Source: Pelagimonas sp. (GTDB lineage Bacteria; Pseudomonadota; Alphaproteobacteria; Rhodobacterales; Rhodobacteraceae). From it: DNA of 64,000 bases. Positions 36,058-42,620 of this stretch are shown piece by piece. Positions within the stretch are counted from its first letter, which is position 1; each line of letters begins with the position of its first letter. The notes under the pieces were generated by a model that saw only the letters and a program-made list of their open reading frames with translations, did no database searches and was not told the origin of the DNA. The position numbers and the translations under genes are program-made. The stretch covers positions 24,967-88,966 of the forward strand of contig JAOASD010000009.1 in the NCBI GenBank assembly GCA_025210265.1, given 5' to 3'.

Positions 36058-36930
36058 TCAGGCGGCGACATGGGTTTCGTGGGGCTGCACCCGTTGCAGG
36101 GCAAAGCTGTGCGGGCGGGCTTCGCCGCTTGTGTCAAAGGTGATCGGCCCCAGAACCGTATCATGGGGATGATGCGGCCCGGCAAAGCGCGCGGCGACTT
36201 GCAGGGCGGCGATGGTTTCCCAGAAATAGGCTCCGGTTTGGGGCTGAATGCGCTGGATCCTGTGTGCGACCGGGCCCATGGGTTTGGGACGCAGCGCGCC
36301 CAGAACCACTTTGGTCTGGGTGAAATCAACCCCGGCGCGCACCAGATCCCCGGCCAGGTCCGGGCAATCCGCATCATCGGTCAGGATCAGGCGGTGCGCT
36401 TTGGTCGCGCCAGCCAGCGCCAGCAACGGCCTGTACAGACCAGAGATCAGCACCGTGCCCGTCGCGGCGCGCGGGACAAACCGGTTGCTCGCGCGCACCT
36501 GTTCAACCACGCTGTTGCCATGGGCGGATCCATCCGACAGGGCCGCATGGATTGGCCCTTTTACCGCATCGCACAGCCACGCCACATAATCGCGATCCGT
36601 GTCGCAGACCCGGAATACGCCTTGATGGCGGGTCAGGTCGCTGCGGGTGGCGGCGGGCAGGATCAGTGGCAGCCCAGCCTGCGCATAAAGCGGCGCAGCG
36701 GCCATGGCGGCAGAAGAGGCAAAATGCCCGACCACAATATCCGGTTTTGCGGCGATGATCTGGGCCGCCGCCTTGGCCCCGCCTTCGGCACAGGCGCGGT
36801 CATTATACAGCGTGACAGTGACATCCGCCCCCAACGCGACCTGGCGGGCGGTCTCTACCGCGCGCAGAAATCCCGGTGTGTGGACGCTGATATTTAGGTC
36901 CAGACAGGCAACGCAGGCGATGGAAATCAT
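36058..36930 (-). CDS. Periplasmic-binding-fold protein without signal peptide
   Basis: A 290-residue protein with the two-lobed fold of branched-chain amino acid/amide receptors (AmiC, LivJ). Features include VTVTLYNDRACAEGGAKAAAQIIAAKPDIVVGHFASSAAMAAAPLY and AGLPLILPAATRSDLTRHQGVFRVCDTDRDY, the typical ligand-cleft strand order. The ATG at 36930 forms an ATGA overlap with the upstream oxidase gene. From that start (MISIACVACLDLNIS) there is no signal peptide and no transporter genes lie nearby, so it may act in the cytoplasm as a ligand sensor or a recruited catalyst, as AmiC does in amidase control. Its presence in a biosynthetic operon is odd. Confidence 0.65.
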   Translation of the reverse strand: MISIACVACLDLNISVHTPGFLRAVETARQVALGADVTVTLYNDRACAEGGAKAAAQIIAAKPDIVVGHFASSAAMAAAPLYAQAGLPLILPAATRSDLTRHQGVFRVCDTDRDYVAWLCDAVKGPIHAALSDGSAHGNSVVEQVRASNRFVPRAATGTVLISGLYRPLLALAGATKAHRLILTDDADCPDLAGDLVRAGVDFTQTKVVLGALRPKPMGPVAHRIQRIQPQTGAYFWETIAALQVAARFAGPHHPHDTVLGPITFDTSGEARPHSFALQRVQPHETHVAA

Positions 36931-37982
36931 AGCGCGCCCCGCTCCATCCAGCCTGACACCATCTGCTGCGCCAGCGCCGGGATATATTTGGCACCCCGCC
37001 CGGAAAATCCGCAAAACGCCCCTGCTGCGCTGTCTGACGGGGTGCGCAGGATAGGCAGGAAGTCCTCGGTATAGCCGTCATGCCCGACATGGACCGAGAT
37101 CGGATCATAGGCGTCGCTGCCCAGCAGGGTTTTGCGAAACCCGGTATTCTGGCGCATGGCCTGATCGGGATCGACGGCCAGGTCTTCGGGGGTGGCGCTT
37201 TCGGCGGGTTTTGCGCCGCCCACATAGAAATGCCCGGTCTGGCCGGGGCGCAGATAACAGCCCTGCGCTTCGTCGATCAGGCACAGATTGGGGTGATCAG
37301 CCGATTTCGACGAAAAGCTGCTGAGCACGATGGACCGGGTGCGCACGGCCTCGGGCTGGTCCAGAAGATGCGGTGCAGCGCCTGTGGCAACGATCACGCG
37401 GCGCGCGCGGATCCCGCCAAAACCGGTTTCGACGCGCAGGTGATCGCTCTGCTGCCGAATGCGTCGGACGCGCACGCCCTCGATTGCGCTGGCCCCCAGA
37501 GACTGCGCCCGGTCGGTCAGCGCCCTTGCAGCAATGCGGGGGTTGATATGTCCGGCCTGCGGCTCCCAGATCGCCATACGCCCATCACGGGTATAATCCG
37601 GGTGCAGCGCGGGGCAGCGGTCGGCAATCTCGGCAGCGGGGACCAGGCGCATCCCGTGATCGGCATTGTCCTGCCGTTCCACAAACCTGCGCGCCTGTTC
37701 GATATTTTCGGGCGCAAGGAAATAGGCCAGCCCGATCGGGGTATATAATTCCGGGTGATCTGCGCCGAAATCGCGCCAGAACCGCAGCCCCGCGCTGGCG
37801 TAGTCTGCCAGTTCCGGCTGGGGATCATACACCCGCACCATGCCGCGCGAATGGGCCGTGGCACCGCCGCCGCCGACCACGTTGTCTTCGACCATCAGGG
37901 CGGACAGGCCCTGCTGCTGGCAGGCAAACAGCAGCGACGCCCCTGACAGCCCGCCTCCGATGATGATGACGTCTTCCATCAC
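36927..37982 (-). CDS. FAD-dependent amine oxidase (DAO/glycine-oxidase family), hydrazine pathway candidate
   Basis: A 351-residue flavoprotein. IIIGGGLSGASLLFACQQQG is the FAD-binding GxGxxG, VVATGAAPHLL and the late GFSGRGAKYIPALAQ are typical of the DAO family. Related oxidases stand next to the hydrazine synthetase in the s56-p1 and triacsin clusters (Spb39, Tri27 types), where they are thought to cleave the N-N linked lysine adduct oxidatively and free a hydrazino acid. It overlaps the cupin gene by 4 bases, so both are made together. Amino acid oxidase or imine-forming roles on another amine remain possible. Confidence 0.72.
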   Translation of the reverse strand: MMEDVIIIGGGLSGASLLFACQQQGLSALMVEDNVVGGGGATAHSRGMVRVYDPQPELADYASAGLRFWRDFGADHPELYTPIGLAYFLAPENIEQARRFVERQDNADHGMRLVPAAEIADRCPALHPDYTRDGRMAIWEPQAGHINPRIAARALTDRAQSLGASAIEGVRVRRIRQQSDHLRVETGFGGIRARRVIVATGAAPHLLDQPEAVRTRSIVLSSFSSKSADHPNLCLIDEAQGCYLRPGQTGHFYVGGAKPAESATPEDLAVDPDQAMRQNTGFRKTLLGSDAYDPISVHVGHDGYTEDFLPILRTPSDSAAGAFCGFSGRGAKYIPALAQQMVSGWMERGAL

Positions 37983-38398
37983 CGAGCCACCAGTTCAGGA
38001 AGCACCAGGTCCGGGGCTGCGCTGCGCGCCTGCGCTTCGGCGGCTTGATATTTGGCCACGTCTTCGCTGCTCCACCAGATTGTGTAGAAATGGAACGGCG
38101 CGTCTGAGCTGTTGCGCACAAAATGATCCATGCCGCGTGGGATCATCACCACATCCCCCTGCGAAATCGCATGGGATACACCATCCAGAATGACCTCGGC
38201 CTGGCCCTGCACGGCGATGAACATTTCGTCTTCGTCGCTGGGGGAATTGACATGGGCCAGGGTGTCATCGCCGGGGCGCACGATGCAATAGCCCCCGCCA
38301 AAAGGCGGCGTCACGCCGGGCCAGGGAAAGGTGCGGATTCCGTCCAGCCCATATTCAGTGTGCAGTTTGTCGGTCGAAAATTTACGGATCAGGTCCAT
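37979..38398 (-). CDS. Single-domain cupin, candidate N-N bond forming subunit
   Basis: A 139-residue cupin. Motif 2 fits fully: G81-x5-P87-x-G89-x2-H92-x3-N96. In motif 1 H49 and E58 (with G65) are kept, but the second histidine is N51, so the metal site is His/Glu/His with one ligand changed. In characterised hydrazine synthetases (Spb40, Tri28 and relatives) a cupin domain fused to a MetRS-like domain rearranges an O-aminoacyl N-hydroxylamine ester to the N-N product. Here the cupin is a separate protein in the same operon as a MetRS-like protein. It overlaps the oxidase gene by 4 bases and follows the carrier-protein gene by 3. Confidence 0.72.
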   Translation of the reverse strand: MDLIRKFSTDKLHTEYGLDGIRTFPWPGVTPPFGGGYCIVRPGDDTLAHVNSPSDEDEMFIAVQGQAEVILDGVSHAISQGDVVMIPRGMDHFVRNSSDAPFHFYTIWWSSEDVAKYQAAEAQARSAAPDLVLPELVAR

Positions 38399-38401
38399 GG
38401 G

Positions 38402-38659
38402 TCAGGCTGCCTTTTGAAAGCTGGAAAGAAGAGAGACAAAATTGTCGATGCTGCGCGGCGGGGTGACGCCCTCCAGCGCGGTTTCAAGATCCGCGTCAAA
38501 GCGGTCCGCAAAGAGCATGATCAGATCGACCACCATCAGGCTGTCGATCCCCAGATCCGCCAGCACAGCCGCAGGGTCGCGCAGCGCATCCGGGGTAATG
38601 TCGGGGCGACGGGTCTGGATTTCGGCGCATAGGGAATGGTGCAGAATGTCATTGGGCAT
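38402..38659 (-). CDS. Acyl/peptidyl carrier protein
   Basis: An 85-residue free-standing carrier protein. The phosphopantetheine site is the serine of LGIDSLMVVDL (residue 40), the canonical DSL motif, flanked by the helix LADLG and the acidic helix after it. It is expected to hold an amino acid, possibly a hydrazino acid, as a thioester loaded by the adjacent adenylation enzyme; the EntD-like transferase at 32214 should activate it. It overlaps the adenylation gene by 11 bases. Confidence 0.9.
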   Translation of the reverse strand: MPNDILHHSLCAEIQTRRPDITPDALRDPAAVLADLGIDSLMVVDLIMLFADRFDADLETALEGVTPPRSIDNFVSLLSSFQKAA

Positions 38660-40235
38660 GGCTCAGGGTTCCTGTTTCGGCGAACGTGCCGTCCGGGCGG
38701 ATGTCGAATTGCGTGGCTTGGGAGTGTGTGGCGGCGCTGCGCAGGCGGGCCAGCAGGGTCTTTTCATCGGTTTTGCCACTGGCGCTGAGGGTAATGTCCT
38801 GCCCCTGCGCCCAGAGTGTCGGGCGCATATAGGCGGGCAGCTGCAGGGCCAGATAGCTGCGCAGGCGGGACAGGGCCTCGGGGTCGTTGGAAAACACGAT
38901 CATCCCGATCTCTGGCCCGGCGGCGCGCGCAACCAGGCCAACCGCGACGCGTTCGATCCCCGGCAAAGACAGGCTCAGCTGGCGGATTTCGCCCAGATGG
39001 ATGCGCTTGCCTTTCAGTTTGACCTCGTCATCGCGGCGGCCAATGAACTGGAGCGTGCCATCCCCAAGTCGCCGGCAGATGTCGCCAGAGCGGTAATAGC
39101 GCGTGCCATCGCGTTCAAAGATCACCTCGGCGGTCAGATCGGGCCGTTCGAAATAGCCGCGCATGACCAAAGGCCCACCGATGCACAATTCGCCCTGCGC
39201 GGCCTCCTGCCCATCCTCGTCCAGCAGCAAAAGCGTGACATCGCGCAGCGCCCGCCCGATGGGAAAGGCTTCGGCGCGTGTGTGATCGCTGTGCGTGATG
39301 TGGTGGCACAGGCAGACAATCGTGGCCTCGGTCGGGCCATAGGCGTTGATCACGCGGGCGTCGGGCAGGGCCTCGACCCAGTGATTGATGATCTTGGGGT
39401 CGCAGACCTCGGCCCCGGTCATGATCATGCGCAGATCCGGGAAGCTGGCGCTGCCAATGCTGGCCAGCGGGGTCGAGATCAGCGTCAGAATGGTCGAAAC
39501 CGCGATCATATGGGTGATGCGCTGGCTGGACATGACCTTGCGGATCACCGCCCCGATATACATGCCGCGATACTGGTAGGAAAACGCCCCCAGAGACAGC
39601 GGCAGCAGGGTGTCTTCGATCGAGACATCAAAATGGAACGGCGCAAAGCTGAGCACCCGCGACTGCGGCGTGAACCGCAGCACCTCGTTATGGGCAACAA
39701 AATAGCGCGACAGGTTTTCATGCGTGATTTCAACACCTTTTGGCGTGCCGGTCGAACCAGAGGTAAAGATGATATAGGCCAGATCATCGCCTGCGCGCGC
39801 CGGGATGTCCCAGCGCGGGGGCAAAGCGGTGCTGCGGCGCAGGTTGTCAATGTCATCGGGTTGCAGGCTGGGATAGCCTGTGGCGGGATAGGTGCGCTCC
39901 AGCGCGATCACGTGGCTGGGGGCCACGCGGGCAATCAGCGTATCCAGCCGTGCAGCCGGGGCGTCCTGATCCAGCGGCACATAGACCGCGCCGCATTTCC
40001 AGATCGCAATCGCCACAGCGGGCATCAGCGCCGATTTGGCCGCCACCACGGCCACGCGGTCGCCGGGCCGGGTGCCACCGGCGCGCAGCCGGGCCGCGAT
40101 GCGCCAGGCCAGATCATCCAGCTGGCGAAAGCTGAGCGTGACCTGCCCGTCGCTGATGGCCTCGCGGTCGGGGGTCTGCGCCAGCCCATAGGCCAGCAGA
40201 TCCCCCAGCGGAAAAAGAGATGTCTGCTGGGTCAT
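38649..40235 (-). CDS. Stand-alone amino acid adenylation enzyme
   Basis: A 528-residue AMP-forming ligase. Core motifs are present: A3 FTSGSTGTPKG, A5 NAYGPTEAT, A7 YRSGDICRR, A8 GRRDDEVKLKGKRIHLGEI and the A10 lysine in SGKTDEK. In the A4 region (PFHFDVSIEDTLL) the aspartate that binds an alpha-amino group in NRPS A domains is kept, so the substrate is probably an amino acid or hydrazino acid rather than a fatty acid. It lacks condensation and carrier domains. It overlaps the GNAT gene by 4 bases and the carrier gene by 11, which makes loading of that carrier the obvious role. Confidence 0.88.
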   Translation of the reverse strand: MTQQTSLFPLGDLLAYGLAQTPDREAISDGQVTLSFRQLDDLAWRIAARLRAGGTRPGDRVAVVAAKSALMPAVAIAIWKCGAVYVPLDQDAPAARLDTLIARVAPSHVIALERTYPATGYPSLQPDDIDNLRRSTALPPRWDIPARAGDDLAYIIFTSGSTGTPKGVEITHENLSRYFVAHNEVLRFTPQSRVLSFAPFHFDVSIEDTLLPLSLGAFSYQYRGMYIGAVIRKVMSSQRITHMIAVSTILTLISTPLASIGSASFPDLRMIMTGAEVCDPKIINHWVEALPDARVINAYGPTEATIVCLCHHITHSDHTRAEAFPIGRALRDVTLLLLDEDGQEAAQGELCIGGPLVMRGYFERPDLTAEVIFERDGTRYYRSGDICRRLGDGTLQFIGRRDDEVKLKGKRIHLGEIRQLSLSLPGIERVAVGLVARAAGPEIGMIVFSNDPEALSRLRSYLALQLPAYMRPTLWAQGQDITLSASGKTDEKTLLARLRSAATHSQATQFDIRPDGTFAETGTLSHAQ

Positions 40236-40720
40236 GCTGCTGCTCCGATCGGGGGCGTCGTCAGCGCCGGACGCTGGGAAACGGGCCAGGTGAACCGTTG
40301 TTTGGGCAGCTCTCTGGCGCCCAGATGGCGGTAGAATCCCAGGCCCATTTCATTGTCCGGCGGGGTCTGCCACTGGATCGCGGGAATGCCGCGCTCTGCG
40401 GCGAAACTTTCCAGCGTTTCCATCATCTTCTGCCCCAGGCCCAAGCCCCGCGCAGGCGGGCTGAGATACAGGCAATCCAGATAGACAAACGACGCGGCAT
40501 CCCATGTGGAATAGTCGATTGTGGCGCTCATATAGCCGGTCAGCGTGTCGTCGACCTCCAGCACCCAGACCAGCAGGCGAGTGGCGCTGCCAAAGGCCAG
40601 GCGTTTGAGCGCCTCGGCCCGCTCGAACCCTTTTTCAAACGGAAAGCCTTCATAGGCGGCGTGGTCTTCGATCAGCCGGGTCAGCTGGTCCATATCGGTC
40701 GGTTTTGCCGGGCGGATCAT
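40232..40720 (-). CDS. GNAT N-acyltransferase
   Basis: A 162-residue acetyl-CoA-binding protein of the GNAT family. CLYLSPPARGLGLGQKMMETL holds the R-x-x-G-x-G/A pyrophosphate loop (near residue 90), and GLGFYRHLGAREL is the usual C-terminal beta-alpha element. In the triacsin pathway a GNAT enzyme (Tri31) acylates the hydrazino acid as protection before carrier loading; the same logic would fit here. It overlaps its upstream and downstream genes by 1 and 4 bases. Confidence 0.82.
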   Translation of the reverse strand: MIRPAKPTDMDQLTRLIEDHAAYEGFPFEKGFERAEALKRLAFGSATRLLVWVLEVDDTLTGYMSATIDYSTWDAASFVYLDCLYLSPPARGLGLGQKMMETLESFAAERGIPAIQWQTPPDNEMGLGFYRHLGARELPKQRFTWPVSQRPALTTPPIGAAA

Positions 40721-41202
40721 CAGACATACCCCTCAAAGCCAAGGGCCAGATAATCGGCCAGAACCTCATCTGTGAGGGTGTCGGGCTTTTGCTCCAGCAC
40801 CGAACGCACCCACAGGTCGCGTTCATATTTAAAGATCTCCAGTTCCCAGACGCAGGTGATCACGTTCAGATGATCCAGCGAGTCCATGCGCGGCGTGTCG
40901 CTGTCGAACTGATCCACCAGAAACGCCTTCATGCGCAGCATATTGGCGTCGTACCAGCTGTTCGTCAGGGTATAGAGCCCATCGCCCGCCCAGTGCAGGA
41001 TGCCAAATCCGACCTTGTGATCGGTGTCCAGTTTGGGGTCGGGCAGACCGGGGGCCAGCAGGCTTTCGATCTTTTCCGGGCTGGGCATCGGCGGGGTGCC
41101 GTAATCCGGGGCCACCAGCGAATAGATCTTTAGCATGTGATCCCCGACCTTCTGAGTGCCAAGGAAGGAAACGCGGCGGGGGCTGTATTCAAACGCATTC
41201 AT
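40720..41202 (-). CDS. Protein of unknown function in the hydrazine-type operon
   Basis: A 160-residue soluble protein, not recognised. It is acidic, with short conserved-looking blocks: VSFLGTQKVGDHMLKIYSLV at residues 11-30, VGFGILHWAGDGLYTLTNSW near residue 65 and LNVITCVWELEIFKYERDLW near residue 112, alternating beta strands and helices. The start overlaps the MetRS-like gene by 14 bases and the stop shares a base with the GNAT start. That degree of coupling suggests a partner or chaperone of the MetRS-like protein, or a dedicated enzyme of the pathway. Confidence 0.6.
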   Translation of the reverse strand: MNAFEYSPRRVSFLGTQKVGDHMLKIYSLVAPDYGTPPMPSPEKIESLLAPGLPDPKLDTDHKVGFGILHWAGDGLYTLTNSWYDANMLRMKAFLVDQFDSDTPRMDSLDHLNVITCVWELEIFKYERDLWVRSVLEQKPDTLTDEVLADYLALGFEGYV

Positions 41203-42619
41203 GGGTTTTGCTTTCTGTCAAAAGAGCGCCCAGAACGGGCATGAGAGGGGCGGCCATTTCGGCCAGCAGCCGATAGCCAGAGGCATGGGTGTCAGAGGGG
41301 GCGGTCTGGATCTGGGCAAACAGATCCATCACCGCGCGGGCCATGGCCTGCATGGAAAACGCATCCAGCCGGGTGGCGGCGCGATAGGCGATGGCCGGGG
41401 CGCTGTTTTGCCAGTCGGCCCGGTTGTCCCGGTTGTCCTGCGCGGCGGATGTCAGCGCCTGCGACACTGCCTTGCGCAGCGGGGTATAGCTGCTGTCGAT
41501 CCAGTCCCGGAACGCCGCGAGCGAGAAATTCTCGGCCTGGGTTTCCGGTGCGTGCAGCGCGGTGAACAGGCGGATCGCATCCAGCGGATACAGGCCGGTC
41601 ACATCCTTGATCCAGACCGCGTTGCCCCGGCTGGTGGAAAAATCATCACCATCCAGTTTCAGGAACCGGTTGGTGACAAAGCGCCCTACATCCGGCCCGT
41701 CGGGGTCACAGATCTGCTGCACCCCATAGGCCACCGCGTGGCTGTAGGAACAGTCAAAGCCAAGGAAATGCACCAGCTGGGTGTCCGGGCTCCACCAATC
41801 GGCAAAGCGGCCATGTTGGGGGGCATCCTCCAGATGGGCTTTGATCGCCGCGCGATAGCCCGCCAGCCCCATGAACCAGGTATGCACCGGATCGCCGCCA
41901 AATCGCGCAACGGGCAGACCGGCATCGCCGGGGCGGGTGATCGGCCAGCTGTCGTCCTGTTTGGCCAGGGCCTCGGCCAGATAGGCGCGCAGATCGTCGC
42001 GCATCCCGCGTTTGGCATGACGCGCGGCCAGCGCGTCAAACCGTTTGCCCAGATGCCAGACCTCGGCCCGCTGCGTGGTCAGCTGCATCGGTGTGCCACA
42101 GTTGATGCAGGTCATGTCGGTCATCAGGTAGGGCGTGGGCTTGGCCGCACAGCCTTCGCATTGCGATGCATCCGAGCTTTCGCCACAGACATTGCAATTG
42201 CCCCGGCCCCAGGCCTCGTGGCCCCATTTGGAACAGCTGGGACAGCGATGGACCTGCACCGTTTCGGTGGCCAGATCGTCGCTGATGCAGTCGAGATAGT
42301 GATTGACGCTTTCGGCAAACCACGGATTGTCCTGCGTGGTCGGGAAGGCATCAAATTCCACCCCGGCCAGTTCGGCGGACAGGGTGATCGCGCGCTGCAT
42401 CTGGTGGCTGTATTCTGCCGGATCACGCCCCAGGGCCTCGGCCTTGCGGGGCAGATAGCTTTGGTAATCATCCGAATAGCAGACCATCAGAACGTCATGG
42501 CCCTGGGCGATCAGCTGGCGGCGCATGACATCGGCGGCCAGAAACGGCCCCGAAAGATGGCCCATATGCAGATCGCCATTGGGCGTTGGCGGGGTGACTG
42601 TCAGGATATAACGCGACAT
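41189..42619 (-). CDS. Methionyl-tRNA-synthetase-like protein, candidate hydrazine synthetase subunit
   Basis: A 476-residue class I synthetase-like protein. The HIGH motif is HMGH at residues 18-21 after TPPTPNGDL, as in MetRS. Four Cys-x-x-Cys knuckles (126/129, 142/145, 154/157, 171/174) fit the two-zinc connective peptide. The KMSKS loop is changed to DFSTSRGN (326-333), losing its first lysine. The anticodon region is short and ends at residue 476. In hydrazine synthetases of the Spb40/Tri28 type a MetRS-like domain activates an amino acid and esterifies it to an N-hydroxy diamine, and the fused cupin then forms the N-N bond. Here no cupin is fused; one is encoded 2.8 kb downstream. The gene lies 1 base after the reductase gene. 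A true MetRS is very unlikely in this context. Confidence 0.82.
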   Translation of the reverse strand: MSRYILTVTPPTPNGDLHMGHLSGPFLAADVMRRQLIAQGHDVLMVCYSDDYQSYLPRKAEALGRDPAEYSHQMQRAITLSAELAGVEFDAFPTTQDNPWFAESVNHYLDCISDDLATETVQVHRCPSCSKWGHEAWGRGNCNVCGESSDASQCEGCAAKPTPYLMTDMTCINCGTPMQLTTQRAEVWHLGKRFDALAARHAKRGMRDDLRAYLAEALAKQDDSWPITRPGDAGLPVARFGGDPVHTWFMGLAGYRAAIKAHLEDAPQHGRFADWWSPDTQLVHFLGFDCSYSHAVAYGVQQICDPDGPDVGRFVTNRFLKLDGDDFSTSRGNAVWIKDVTGLYPLDAIRLFTALHAPETQAENFSLAAFRDWIDSSYTPLRKAVSQALTSAAQDNRDNRADWQNSAPAIAYRAATRLDAFSMQAMARAVMDLFAQIQTAPSDTHASGYRLLAEMAAPLMPVLGALLTESKTHECV

Positions 42620-42620
42620 C

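Noticed and set aside
38442..40334. Long plus-strand open frame opposite the adenylation gene
   Set aside because: It is the mirror of a gene with complete adenylation motifs, with the biased composition expected of a high-GC shadow frame and no recognisable domain.
41189..42619. Housekeeping or resistance-type methionyl-tRNA synthetase
   Set aside because: The KMSKS loop lacks its first lysine, the C-terminal part is short, and the gene is translationally coupled within a biosynthetic operon together with a cupin gene. Resistance by a second MetRS remains a minor alternative.
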